This document shows, in pieces, positions 17,015 through 25,246 of a stretch of DNA of 64,000 nt. Under the pieces are notes generated by a model. The model was not told the DNA's origin. It was given only the letters and a program-made list of their open reading frames with translations, and did not search any database. Position numbers and translations under genes: made by a program. The stretch comes from Collinsella sp. (GTDB taxonomy: Bacteria; Actinomycetota; Coriobacteriia; Coriobacteriales; Coriobacteriaceae), in assembly GCA_019419585.1 (NCBI GenBank), contig DXZQ01000011.1, positions 1 to 64,000 on the forward strand, read 5' to 3'. How positions within the stretch are numbered: the stretch's first letter is position 1; the number at the start of each line of letters is the position of its first letter.

Positions 17015-17116
17015 CGGCTTCCCCAGGCACCCGATCTTGCTGTTCAAACCGTCGCTTGCGTACCAAAGTACGCGACGCTCCTCTTTCACGGTAACCTCGG
17101 GCACCTGGGAAAGCCG
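17015..17116 (+). repeat. Long two-tier hairpin between the two reductase genes (family member 2)
   Basis: The outer arm CGGCTTCCCCAGGCACCCGA (17015-17034) pairs with 17097-17116 with three mismatches or G-U pairs. Inside is GCGTAC-CAAA-GTACGC, followed by CTCCTCTTTCACGG, a segment shared with the hairpins at 1584 and 62010. Confidence 0.65.
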
Positions 17117-17153
17117 TTTCCTTGGTTGGTTAAAAGGTTTGTTAAGGAGTTAT

Positions 17154-18317
17154 ATGTCGGAAAATATTGAGCAGCCGTTGCCGTCCACGTTTGAGGAGTT
17201 CAACGAGCAGCGCAAGGCCGCGTTTATTCGCGTTAAGGATTACAAGCAGGCGGGCAATCGTCTTGTCGGGTATCTGTGCAGCTATACGCCGCTCGAGATT
17301 ATCGATGCCGCGGGCGCCTCGAGCGTGGCTCTGTGTGGTACGTCCGACGAGGTGATTCCCGAGGCCGAGAAGGTGCTGCCGGCAAACCTGTGCCCGCTCA
17401 TCAAGTCTACGTATGGTTTTGCCTATTCGCAAAAGTGTCCGTTTACGTACTTTAGCGACATGATCATCGGCGAGACCACCTGCGACGGCAAGAAGAAGAT
17501 GTACGAACTGCTCAACGAGCTCAAGCGCACGCACATTCTGCATCTTCCGCAGGGTCGCGATCGCGCCTACGAGCGTAAAGGCTGGTACGAGGAGTGCAGC
17601 CTGCTCAAGGAGGAGCTCGAGGGCTTCTACGGCATCACGATTGCCGACGATGACCTGCGCGCTGCCGTCCGTCGTCGCAACCGTCTGCGTGCGGCCCAGC
17701 TCGAGATGTTTGCGCTGCAGGCCAACCAGCCGGCTGCCATGAGCGGCGTTGACCTGATGAGCACCATGTTCGCCGGTACGTTCAACTTCGATATCGAGGC
17801 CTATACGCAGCAGCTGGAGCAAAAGGTTGCCAAGCTGCGCGAGGCCTACGACGCGGGCGAGCGCCCGGTTGCGGCGGATGCCAAGCGCATTCTGATTACC
17901 GGCTGCCCGGTGGGCGGCGTGATCAACAAGATCGGCCGTACTATCGAGTCCAACGGCGGTGTGGTCGTGTGCATGGACGACTGCTCGGGCGAGCGCACGG
18001 CGGCCATGATGATCGACCCGGAGGCTCCCGATATCCTGCGCGCCATCGCCGACCGCTACCTGGACATCAACTGCTCGGTCATGACGCCCAACGACGGTCG
18101 TATGGAAAACACGCTGGCCATGTGCGAGAAGTATCACGTCGATGGCGTAGTGGAGAGCGTACTCCAGGCGTGCCACACCTTTAACGTGGAGAGTGCGCGC
18201 ATGCAGGAGGCTGTCGAGGGTGCGGGTATTCCGTATATGAAGATTGAGACCGACTACAGCAACGGAGACATGGGCCAGATCGAGACGCGCATTGCTGCCT
18301 TTATCGAGACCCTGTAG
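17154..18317 (+). CDS. Double-cubane-cluster reductase-type protein, second copy
   Basis: A second member of the same family, 387 residues, related to but clearly diverged from the first. Conserved cysteines appear in GYLCSYTPLE, ANLCPLIKS, KCPFTYF, GETTCDGKKK, MDDCSGERT and LQACHTFNVE. ATG 17154 follows AAGGAG by four bases. The two copies may form a heterodimer like the alpha and beta subunits of the dehydratases, or two independent reductases served by one activator. The 154-base gap between them contains only a long hairpin. Confidence 0.82.
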   Translation: MSENIEQPLPSTFEEFNEQRKAAFIRVKDYKQAGNRLVGYLCSYTPLEIIDAAGASSVALCGTSDEVIPEAEKVLPANLCPLIKSTYGFAYSQKCPFTYFSDMIIGETTCDGKKKMYELLNELKRTHILHLPQGRDRAYERKGWYEECSLLKEELEGFYGITIADDDLRAAVRRRNRLRAAQLEMFALQANQPAAMSGVDLMSTMFAGTFNFDIEAYTQQLEQKVAKLREAYDAGERPVAADAKRILITGCPVGGVINKIGRTIESNGGVVVCMDDCSGERTAAMMIDPEAPDILRAIADRYLDINCSVMTPNDGRMENTLAMCEKYHVDGVVESVLQACHTFNVESARMQEAVEGAGIPYMKIETDYSNGDMGQIETRIAAFIETL

Positions 18318-18367
18318 GACAAATGCGGCAAAGGGATAGCTGCTTTGCCGCATAGAAGGAGGATGCC

Positions 18368-19132
18368 GTGGTTGGCATTGGTATCGACATAGGCTCGACG
18401 GCCGCGAAGGCTGCGGTGGTGGAGACGGACAACGCCATTGCGTGGACCTGCGTCATGCCGACGGGGTATTCGTCGGTCGATGCGGCCGAGCGCCTACGCG
18501 GTGAACTCGCCGCAGCCGGCTATGACGTGACGGGCGACGATGTTCGCGTGGTCGCGACTGGCTACGGCCGTGTCGCGGTGCCCTATGCCAACAAGGTAGT
18601 GACCGAGATCACCTGCCATGGTGCCGGTGCGGTCCGCCTGTTTGGCGAGCAGGGCACGGTGATCGACGTGGGCGGCCAAGATACCAAGGTCATCCAACTC
18701 AAGGGCGGCCGCGTGGCAAAGTTCGCCATGAACGACAAGTGCGCCGCCGGCACGGGGCGCTTTTTGGAGATCATGGCCGACCGCCTAGGCATTTCCCAGC
18801 AGCAGATGGCCGACCTGGCACGTTCCGGCGAGCCCACCAAGATCAGCAGCATGTGCACGGTGTTTGCCGAAAGCGAGGTCATCAGCCTGATCGGTCGCGG
18901 TGAGCCGCGCGAAAACATTGCGCGTGGCGTGATCGACAGCGTGGTCTCGCGCGTGGCGACCATGGCTGGGCAGGCCGCGGGCGCCCCGTACTACCTGACC
19001 GGTGGCCTGTGCGAGAACGCTTTCGTGGTGGAGCGGTTGGGCGAGCTACTGGGGTCGCCGGTGACCACCTCGCCCCAGGCTCGCTTTGCCGGAGCGATCG
19101 GCGCGGCTGTCCGCGCCGCCGCCTTGGCCTAG
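18368..19132 (+). CDS. ATPase activator of the reductase pair (BcrAD/BadFG, YjiL type)
   Basis: This 254-residue ASKHA-fold ATPase is the archerase/activator type that pushes electrons into hydroxyacyl-CoA dehydratases and double-cubane proteins by ATP hydrolysis. Marks are GIDIGSTAAKAAVVE (phosphate 1), IDVGGQDTKVI (phosphate 2) and YYLTGGLCENAFV (adenosine site). The cluster-binding cysteines are visible in NDKCAAGTGRFLE and SSMCTVFAESEV; in known activators these bind a [4Fe4S] cluster between two monomers. The start is GTG 18368, five bases after AAGGAGG. It directly follows the two reductase genes and precedes the glycosyltransferase by 14 bases. Confidence 0.88.
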   Translation: MVGIGIDIGSTAAKAAVVETDNAIAWTCVMPTGYSSVDAAERLRGELAAAGYDVTGDDVRVVATGYGRVAVPYANKVVTEITCHGAGAVRLFGEQGTVIDVGGQDTKVIQLKGGRVAKFAMNDKCAAGTGRFLEIMADRLGISQQQMADLARSGEPTKISSMCTVFAESEVISLIGRGEPRENIARGVIDSVVSRVATMAGQAAGAPYYLTGGLCENAFVVERLGELLGSPVTTSPQARFAGAIGAAVRAAALA

Positions 19133-19146
19133 GGGTGTACCGCGAC

Positions 19147-20364
19147 ATGCGCATCCTCAATATCTCGGCACAAAAACCAGATAGCACTGGCAGCGGCACC
19201 TACCTTGCCGCGCTCGTGCGCGAGCAGATCGAGACGGGGCATCGCGCCGCCGTGCTTTGCGGCGCGGCACCGGGTGATACCCAAGGCGAGCTGGACCGGC
19301 GTGCTGCCGTGTTTGCCGTACCGTTCGAGTCGCCCGAGCTGCCGTTTCCCATCTGCGGTATGTCCGATGTCATGCCCTATCCCTCCACACGCTACCGTGA
19401 CCTGACGCCTTCGATGCTCAAGGCATTTGAGCGGGCATTTGCTGCTGCAATCGATCGGGCGGTGGCTGAGTTTCGGCCCGATCTGGTGCTCTGCCATCAC
19501 CTGTATCTGGTGACCGCATTGGCGCGCGAGCGCGTCCGGGGCGTGCCGGTTGTTGCCGTATGCCATTCGACCGACCTGCGCCAGCTGCGTTCGCATGCGC
19601 TCGAGCGCGATCGCATCGTACGCGCGGTTCGTCGGCTCGATGCCGTCTTTGCGCTCCATGCTGAGCAGGCTGAGCAGATTGGCCTGGTGTGCGGCGTCGA
19701 TGTCGATCGCATCCACGTGATTGGGACGGGCTACGACCATCGCGTCTTCTGCCGTGATGCAAGCGTGGCGAGGCAGCCGGGATCGCTTGTGTACGTGGGT
19801 AAGATTTGCTTTAAAAAGGGCGTCGAGTCGCTGGTTCGAGCCGTGTCATTGCCGATTGACGATGACGTCTGCCCATCTGGCTTGGTACTTGTGGGCGGCC
19901 GCGGGGACGATGCCGAGTACGCGCGTATTGAGCGCTTGACCGCGGCCTCGGATGTGCCGGTGACGCTGGCGGGGCGCCTGGATAGCGATGGGCTCGTGCG
20001 TGCTTACCGCAGTTCCGACGTCTTTGTGCTGCCTTCGTTTTACGAGGGTCTGCCGCTCGTGACGATCGAGGCCCTCGCGTGCGGCTGCAAAGTTGTGGCG
20101 ACCGATTTGCCCGGCGTTCGTCCCTGGATGGAGGCGATGCTTCCCGGTGCTCCCGTGACGTGGGTGGCGTCGCCGCGTATGACGGATGTCGACACGCCCG
20201 TGGCGGCCGACCTTCCGTTGTTTGAGCGCGCACTGGCAGATGCTATCGCGCAGGCGCTTGCGGCTCCGCCTTCGACGTTCGAGCCGTCGGCGGTCTCTTG
20301 GGAAGCGTGCCTGGCGCGTATACTTAAAGTCGTTGATTTGTTGGAAGGGGGTTCGTATGGCTAA
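19147..20364 (+). CDS. GT4-family glycosyltransferase
   Basis: This 405-residue glycosyltransferase of the GT-B fold, family 4 type, has an N-terminal RILNISAQKPDSTGSGTYL acceptor-domain start. The C-terminal donor domain has LVYVGKICFKKGVESL, LVLVGGRGDDAEY and VFVLPSFYEGLPLVTIEALACGCKVVATD (the E-x7-E region). The acceptor and donor are unknown. Its position is striking: it lies 14 bases after the activator, and its last 8 bases overlap selD, so it is translationally coupled to selenophosphate synthesis. Cell-wall or lipopolysaccharide genes are absent. A glycosyltransferase that uses selenophosphate is known from selenoneine synthesis (SenB), which makes a selenium role conceivable but unproved. 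Confidence 0.8.
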   Translation: MRILNISAQKPDSTGSGTYLAALVREQIETGHRAAVLCGAAPGDTQGELDRRAAVFAVPFESPELPFPICGMSDVMPYPSTRYRDLTPSMLKAFERAFAAAIDRAVAEFRPDLVLCHHLYLVTALARERVRGVPVVAVCHSTDLRQLRSHALERDRIVRAVRRLDAVFALHAEQAEQIGLVCGVDVDRIHVIGTGYDHRVFCRDASVARQPGSLVYVGKICFKKGVESLVRAVSLPIDDDVCPSGLVLVGGRGDDAEYARIERLTAASDVPVTLAGRLDSDGLVRAYRSSDVFVLPSFYEGLPLVTIEALACGCKVVATDLPGVRPWMEAMLPGAPVTWVASPRMTDVDTPVAADLPLFERALADAIAQALAAPPSTFEPSAVSWEACLARILKVVDLLEGGSYG

Positions 20365-21406
20365 GGACACCATGAGGCTCACGTCCATGACGGCCGCGAG
20401 CGGTTGAGCCGCTAAGTTGGCTCCCGGAGCCCTCGCCCAGGTCCTGGGCGACTTACCCAATGTGCATAACGACAACTTGCTCGTGGGGTTCGATACCTCC
20501 GACGATGCGAGCGTCTTCCGCGTAGGGGAGAACCTGGGGCTCGTGCAGTCCATCGACTTCTTCCCACCGATGGTCGATGACCCGTTCCTGTTTGGCCAGA
20601 TCGCTGCGGCCAACTCGCTGTCGGACATCTACGCCATGGGCGGGCGGCCGAGCCATGCCATGAACCTGCTTTGCATACCCAGTTGCCTGGGCGTTGAGGT
20701 TGCCGGTCAGATTCTGGCGGGCGGTGCCGATAAGTGCGTCGAGGCGGGTTGCTCCATCGCGGGCGGCCACACCATCAACGACGACGAGCCCAAGTACGGT
20801 CTGTCCGTGAGCGGTTTTGTGCCACTCGACCACATGCTCGCCAACAGCGGCGCACGCGTGGGCGATGTTCTGCTGCTGACCAAGGCGATCGGCTCGGGCA
20901 TCATCACCACGGCCATTAAGGGCGAGCTCATCGAGCAGGACGAGGCCGCAGCCATGTTTGACTCGATGTGTACCCTCAACGAGGCCCCGATTCGCCTGGC
21001 CGAGGGACTCGAGCTTCACGGCTGCACCGACATCACGGGCTTTGGCCTGATCGGGCATGCGTGCGAGATGGCCGAGGGCTCGGGCGTGCAGATTGAACTT
21101 GCGTCGGGGGCGGTGCCGCTCTTTGACCAGGTGCTCGATATGGCGCGTCTGGGCATTATTCCTGCCGGTGCCTACCGCAACCAGGACTTCTTTGGCCCGC
21201 GCGTGGCTGCCGACGAGGACCTGGAGCCGGGCAGGTTGGATGCGCTGTACGATCCGCAGACCTCGGGCGGTTTGCTCATCGCGGCGCCTGCTGCCGATGT
21301 GGATGGGCTTGCGCGTCGCCTGCATGCCGAGGGGCGCATCGCGGCCGTTGTCGGGCGCGTGTGCGAGGCGGAGCCGGGCGGTCCTGCCGTCCGCGTTGTT
21401 CGCTAG
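20357..21406 (+). CDS. selD: Selenophosphate synthase, selenocysteine-containing
   Basis: SelD makes selenophosphate from selenide and ATP, the selenium donor for Sec-tRNA and other selenium uses. Translation from ATG 20357 (GGAAGGGGG five bases upstream) runs MAKDTMRLTSMTAASG, then TGA (20405-20407), then AAKLAPGAL; the in-frame TGA is selenocysteine at residue 17, exactly where SelD proteins have Cys or Sec before the AAK motif. The downstream frame has DDASVFRVGENLGLVQSIDFF, NSLSDIYAMGG, GGHTINDDEPKYGLSV and TDITGFGLIGHA, all typical of SelD. Full length is 348 coded residues plus Sec. Without readthrough a caller would start at TTG 20417. It overlaps the glycosyltransferase gene by 8 bases. 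Confidence 0.95.
20405..20445 (+). promoter_or_regulatory. Candidate SECIS element of selD
   Basis: Just after the selenocysteine UGA a small hairpin forms (GGCTC-CCG-GAGCC, 20420-20432), within the distance at which bacterial SECIS hairpins recruit SelB. The fold was judged by eye only. Confidence 0.45.
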
Positions 21407-21429
21407 CCCGCACGTTTATGTAACTGTTT

Positions 21430-21447
21430 GCCGTTCTCTAGAACGGC
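21430..21447 (+). other. Short intercistronic hairpin selD-yedF
   Basis: GCCGTTCT (21430-21437) pairs with AGAACGGC (21440-21447) and is followed by TCTTT. The T-run is weak, so partial termination or mRNA processing are both possible. Confidence 0.5.
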
Positions 21448-21467
21448 TCTTTCGAAAGGAATTTGCT

Positions 21468-22094
21468 ATGTCTACCAAGATTGAAGTCAATGCCATGGGC
21501 GATGCCTGCCCGCTGCCCGTCGTCAAGACGCTCAAAGCTCTGAAGCAGCTCGATGGCGAGGGCGCCGTCGTGACCTCGGTCGACAACGAGACCGCCGTCA
21601 AGAACATCTCCAAGATGGCGCAGGAGAAAGGCTGCACGGCCTCGGTCGAGAAGGTTTCTGACGCCGAGTGGCACGTGACCGTGGCGACCTCCTGCGCCGT
21701 TGCCATGGCCGATCCCGAGCAGGATGGCGCTGCCTTCTGTGATGCCAGCGCCGGCAAGGGCAGGCTCGTCATTTCCGTCTACACCGACTGCATGGGCCGT
21801 GGCGACGACGAGCTGGGCCACAAGCTCATGAAGGCCTTCATCTTTGCAGTGACGCAGCAGGAGGAGCTGCCCGCGACCATGCTGTTCTACAACGGCGGAG
21901 CCAAGCTCACCGTCGAGGGCTCGCCGGTACTCGACGACCTGAAGGGGCTGGCTGAGCAGGGCGTCGAAATCCTCACCTGTGGCACCTGCCTCGACCACTA
22001 TGGCATTAAGGACCAGCTTGCCGTGGGCGAGGTCACGAACATGTATGTGATCGTGGAGAAGATGGAGCAGGCCGTGCGCGTCGTGCGCCCGTAG
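21468..22094 (+). CDS. yedF: YedF-type selenium metabolism protein (TusA + DsrE-like domains)
   Basis: This 208-residue protein joins an N-terminal TusA/SirA domain with a C-terminal DsrE-like domain. The TusA part has the catalytic motif GDACPLPVVKTLKAL with Cys14, which in this family carries persulfide (or perselenide). The C-terminal part has FYNGGAKLTVEGS and ILTCGTCLDHYGI. Proteins of this design are repeatedly found beside selD and have been named selenium metabolism protein YedF. It probably relays selenium from the cysteine desulfurase two genes downstream to SelD. ATG 21468 follows GAAAGGA. Confidence 0.9.
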   Translation: MSTKIEVNAMGDACPLPVVKTLKALKQLDGEGAVVTSVDNETAVKNISKMAQEKGCTASVEKVSDAEWHVTVATSCAVAMADPEQDGAAFCDASAGKGRLVISVYTDCMGRGDDELGHKLMKAFIFAVTQQEELPATMLFYNGGAKLTVEGSPVLDDLKGLAEQGVEILTCGTCLDHYGIKDQLAVGEVTNMYVIVEKMEQAVRVVRP

Positions 22095-22113
22095 CGTATT
22101 GGTTGGAGTTGCC

Positions 22114-22365
22114 ATGAGGGAGAAGCGCCCGGCGCTTGTCATTACGTTTCCCACCACGGCGGCCGCCATGGGTTGCGAGTCCCTGTGCATCGAGCGCGGC
22201 CTTCCCGGGCGAACGATTCCCGTGCCCGGGGAGGTCGCTGCCGGCTGCGGTCTGGCGTGGAAGGCGCTACCTTCGGATGAGGACTTGCTGCGCGGCGAGC
22301 TTGCCGCGGCGGGCATTCCCGCCGAGGGCTATGCCGTGATTGATATGTGGGAGGTCGTGCGATGA
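22114..22365 (+). CDS. DUF3343 protein
   Basis: This 83-residue protein belongs to DUF3343, a small family that often accompanies selenium genes. It shows the family layout: a start RPALVITFPTTAAAMGCESLCIERG, then GRTIPVPGEVAAGCGLAWKA, with conserved cysteines at MGCESLC and AGCG. The two Cys sites suggest sulfur or selenium handling; no reaction is known. ATG 22114 has TTGGAG upstream. Its stop overlaps the ATG of the cysteine desulfurase (ATGA), so the two are tightly coupled. A second DUF3343 protein lies at 49171. Confidence 0.88.
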   Translation: MREKRPALVITFPTTAAAMGCESLCIERGLPGRTIPVPGEVAAGCGLAWKALPSDEDLLRGELAAAGIPAEGYAVIDMWEVVR

Positions 22366-23501
22366 TCTACCTGGATAACGCGGCGACGACCATGCACAAG
22401 CCGCAGACGGTCATCGATGCCGTGACGCAGGCGATGTGCTCGCTCGGCAATGCCGGGCGCGGCGCCACGTCGGGTGCCCTCGATGCCGCTCGTACGATTC
22501 ACGGTTGCCGTGCCAAGTTCGCGCGCCTTTTAGGTTGCCCGAGGGCGGACCATGTGTGCTTTACGCCCAACTCTACGGCGGCGCTCAACACCGCCATCTG
22601 TGGCGTGGTGCGCCCCGGCGACCGCGTGGTCACGACGGTGCTCGAGCACAACTCCGTGCTGCGTCCGCTCAACCGCCTGGCAGCGGAGCGGGGTGTGACC
22701 GTTGAGCATGCGGGCTGTGACGCGAACGGCGTGCTCGACTGTGACGAGCTCGAGCGGCTGGTCACGCCCGGTACGCGTGCCGTGGTGGTGACGCATGCCT
22801 CTAATGTGACCGGCAACGCGGTCGACATTGCGCGCGTGGCGGCCTTGGCACATGCCGCGGGTGCGCTTGTGATCGTCGATGCCTCGCAGTCTGCCGGTAC
22901 GGCGCATATCGATATGCAGGCCATGGGGCTCGACGTGGTGTGCTTTACCGGCCACAAGGGGCTCATGGGCCCGCAGGGCACCGGCGGCCTGGCCGTGGCG
23001 GAGGGCGTCGACGTGGCGCCCTGGGCCATGGGCGGCACGGGCGTGCACAGCTTCGATGCGTTGCAGCCCATGGAGTGGCCCACGCGGCTCGAGGCGGGCA
23101 CGCTCAACGGTCACGGCATAGCGGGCCTTTCCGCAGGCCTTGATTTTATCGAGGCACAGGGTGGAGTTGAAGCGATTGCGACTCACGAACGCGCCCTGGC
23201 CGATCGCTTTCTCGCCGGTGTTCGTGAGATTCCGGAAATCAAACTCTACGGTGCCTTCGACCAGTCAGCACGCTCGGCGATCGTCTCGCTCAACGTGGGC
23301 AATATCGATTCGGCCGAGATTTCGGACGCGCTCATGCAGGGGTGGGGGATTGCGACGCGCCCCGGTGCCCATTGCGCTCCGCTCATGCACCGTGCGCTGG
23401 GGACCGAGCGCCAGGGTGTCGTCCGCTTCTCGTTTGGGTATTTCAACACGACCGAAGAAGTCGACACGGCTATCGATGCTCTGCGCAATTTAGCCTGCTA
23501 A
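22362..23501 (+). CDS. Cysteine desulfurase (class V aminotransferase fold), selenium-operon type
   Basis: This 379-residue PLP enzyme takes sulfur (or selenium from selenocysteine) from cysteine to make a persulfide. It has LDNAATTMHKP at the start, TPNSTAALNTAI, the PLP lysine in CFTGHKGLMGPQG (Lys199), and the catalytic Cys338 in RPGAHCAPLMH, followed by VRFSFGYFNTTEEVD, as in SufS/CsdB-like proteins. It is the last gene of the selenium operon, overlapping DUF3343 by four bases, with a strong terminator behind it. Its likely job here is to mobilise selenium for YedF and SelD rather than to build Fe-S clusters, because no suf or isc genes are near. Confidence 0.9.
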   Translation: MIYLDNAATTMHKPQTVIDAVTQAMCSLGNAGRGATSGALDAARTIHGCRAKFARLLGCPRADHVCFTPNSTAALNTAICGVVRPGDRVVTTVLEHNSVLRPLNRLAAERGVTVEHAGCDANGVLDCDELERLVTPGTRAVVVTHASNVTGNAVDIARVAALAHAAGALVIVDASQSAGTAHIDMQAMGLDVVCFTGHKGLMGPQGTGGLAVAEGVDVAPWAMGGTGVHSFDALQPMEWPTRLEAGTLNGHGIAGLSAGLDFIEAQGGVEAIATHERALADRFLAGVREIPEIKLYGAFDQSARSAIVSLNVGNIDSAEISDALMQGWGIATRPGAHCAPLMHRALGTERQGVVRFSFGYFNTTEEVDTAIDALRNLAC

Positions 23502-23524
23502 AGCTGCTGGACCGTTTATACTTG

Positions 23525-23555
23525 CGGGACGGGTATTTTGCCCGTCCCGTTTTTG
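23525..23555 (+). terminator. Terminator of the selenium operon
   Basis: A 9-bp stem CGGGACGGG / CCCGTCCCG with a 7-base loop is followed by TTTTT. Confidence 0.92.
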
Positions 23556-23577
23556 TTTCGACCCGAAAGGTGTGCCT

Positions 23578-24936
23578 ATGGCTTCATCCGCCCCGCGCGG
23601 TCTGCGTTCCGACCATGTCGTTACTGTCGGCATTGCGCTGTTCTCGATGCTCTTTGGCGCCGGTAATCTCATTATTCCGCCGCTGCTGGCGCTGCAGGCA
23701 GGTTCTGCCACGCCGGTTGCCATGATCGGCTTTTTGATTGCCGCTATCGGTCTGCCCGTTATGGGATTTATCGCCGTCGCGCTCGCTGGCACGGCCCGAG
23801 AGCTGGCCGGGCGTGTGCATCCTAAGTTTGGCGAATTCTTCGTTGCGGCGGTCTACCTGGCCATCGGTCCGTGCCTGGCCATTCCGCGCACAAGCTCTAC
23901 GGCGTTCGAAATGCTGGTGCCGCTGCTACCCGAGGGCGTTTCGCTCGGCACGGCACGTCTGGTGTTTGCCATCGGGTTCTTCGTCGTCGCGTTTGCGCTC
24001 ACGCTGCGTCCAGGCGTCATCACGCGTGTGCTCGGCCGCATTACGGGCCCTGCGCTCATTGCGCTCATCGTGCTGGTCGTGGGTGCTGCCGTGATCTCGC
24101 CGCTGGGACCGGCTGCCGCGCCGCAGGCCCCTTACGATGCCGGTGCTGCCGTGCAGGGCTTTCTGACTGGCTATCAGACCATGGACCTGCTCGCGTCGCT
24201 CGCCTTTGGCATCATCATCGCCGAGACCATCCACGAGCTGGGTGTTACCGATGACAAGCGCGTGGCCTTTGAGATTTCGCGTTCCGGTGTGATCGCCGGC
24301 GTGCTCATGGCTATCATCTACTGCGGCTTGGGTCTTGCCGGTATGCAGCTCGGCACCGTGATGCCCGACGCTACCAACGGCGCCGCCATCCTCGCCCGTT
24401 CTGCCTCCATGCATTTTGGGCTTGCCGGCACGGTCGTGGTCTTCGCCATCTTCTTCCTTGCCTGCATGAACGTGTGCATCGGCCTCATCAGCTGCTGCTC
24501 GCGTTACTTCTGCGAGACGTATGTGGTTAAAGGGGGAGCGGAGGCCTCCGAGGAGGCCATGCGCCGTCCCTTTGCGGTTCTCGCCTTTGTGTTCGCAGCG
24601 TTTTCGTGCGTGCTCTCCAACGTGGGTCTCGACGTGATCCTCATGTTCTCGGTGCCTATGCTCAACGCCTTGTATCCCGTTGCCATCGTGCTGGTACTGA
24701 TGGGCCTGGTGCACGGCTTTTGCGACGCGCATCCGCAGGTGTGGGTCTGGGTTGGCGGTGTGGTTGCCGTGCAGAGTGTGATCACCTCGGTTCGCGACGC
24801 GTTCTTTGCTGGCGCGTGGCTGCCGTTCGATGCGTTGCCGCTGGCAGATATCGGTGCCGCGTGGGCGCCGGTTGCCGTGGTGGCATTTGTGATCGGTCTG
24901 CTCCATAGCCAGTTTGTCGCACATTCGAGGAGCTAA
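23578..24936 (+). CDS. brnQ: Branched-chain amino acid transporter
   Basis: This polytopic membrane protein of 452 residues belongs to the LIVCS (BrnQ) family, which imports leucine, isoleucine and valine with Na+ or H+. The start GLRSDHVVTVGIALFSMLFGAGNLIIPP is the family hallmark, with PRTSSTAFE and GFLTGYQTMDLLASLAFGIII further on. About 12 hydrophobic segments are visible. The ATG at 23578 lies seven bases after GAAAGG; an in-frame GTG six bases earlier is too close. It stands alone between the selenium operon and the tRNA genes. Confidence 0.92.
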   Translation: MASSAPRGLRSDHVVTVGIALFSMLFGAGNLIIPPLLALQAGSATPVAMIGFLIAAIGLPVMGFIAVALAGTARELAGRVHPKFGEFFVAAVYLAIGPCLAIPRTSSTAFEMLVPLLPEGVSLGTARLVFAIGFFVVAFALTLRPGVITRVLGRITGPALIALIVLVVGAAVISPLGPAAAPQAPYDAGAAVQGFLTGYQTMDLLASLAFGIIIAETIHELGVTDDKRVAFEISRSGVIAGVLMAIIYCGLGLAGMQLGTVMPDATNGAAILARSASMHFGLAGTVVVFAIFFLACMNVCIGLISCCSRYFCETYVVKGGAEASEEAMRRPFAVLAFVFAAFSCVLSNVGLDVILMFSVPMLNALYPVAIVLVLMGLVHGFCDAHPQVWVWVGGVVAVQSVITSVRDAFFAGAWLPFDALPLADIGAAWAPVAVVAFVIGLLHSQFVAHSRS

Positions 24937-24947
24937 GGCATCAATGC

Positions 24948-24976
24948 TTGCACAGGCGGGGAGTCTCCCCTATAAT
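24948..24976 (+). promoter_or_regulatory. Sigma-70-type promoter of the tRNA-Pro/Gly unit
   Basis: TTGCAC (24948-24953) and TATAAT (24971-24976) are separated by exactly 17 bases, 52 bases before tRNA-Pro. It is the best consensus promoter in the window. Confidence 0.85.
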
Positions 24977-25027
24977 TTCCTTCGCTTTGGGACACGCAAG
25001 GTTTAGACCTTAGCTGCTCAACACCTT

Positions 25028-25104
25028 CGGGACGTGGCGCAGTTTGGTAGCGCGCCTGCTTTGGGAGCAGGATGTCGCAGGTTCAAATCCTGTCGTCCCG
25101 ACCA
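25028..25104 (+). tRNA. tRNA-Pro (anticodon TGG)
   Basis: A cloverleaf with acceptor stem CGGGACG/CGTCCCG, an anticodon arm CCTGC-TTTGGGA-GCAGG giving TGG, T-arm GTTCAAATC, and an encoded CCA. Confidence 0.97.
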
Positions 25105-25110
25105 TATCTT

Positions 25111-25184
25111 GCGGGCGTAGTTCAATGGTAGAACCCCAGCCTTCCAAGCTGATGACGCGGGTTCGATTCCCGTCGCCCGCTCCA
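25111..25184 (+). tRNA. tRNA-Gly (anticodon TCC)
   Basis: A cloverleaf with acceptor GCGGGCG/CGCCCGC, anticodon loop CTTCCAA giving TCC, T-arm GGGTTCGATTCCC, and CCA encoded. It follows tRNA-Pro by 6 bases in the same unit. Its 3' end is copied in direct and inverted orientation just downstream. Confidence 0.97.
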
Positions 25185-25197
25185 TAAGAATTGTTTT

Positions 25198-25234
25198 AAC
25201 GGCTTTGGTTTCCTTTGGGGATCAGAGCTGTTTT
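25198..25234 (+). terminator. Terminator after tRNA-Gly
   Basis: AACGGCTTTG (25198-25207) pairs with CAGAGCTGTT (25223-25232) with two G-U pairs, then TT. A diverged second copy lies about 200 bases downstream. Confidence 0.7.
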
Positions 25235-25246
25235 CGTTTACGCGCC

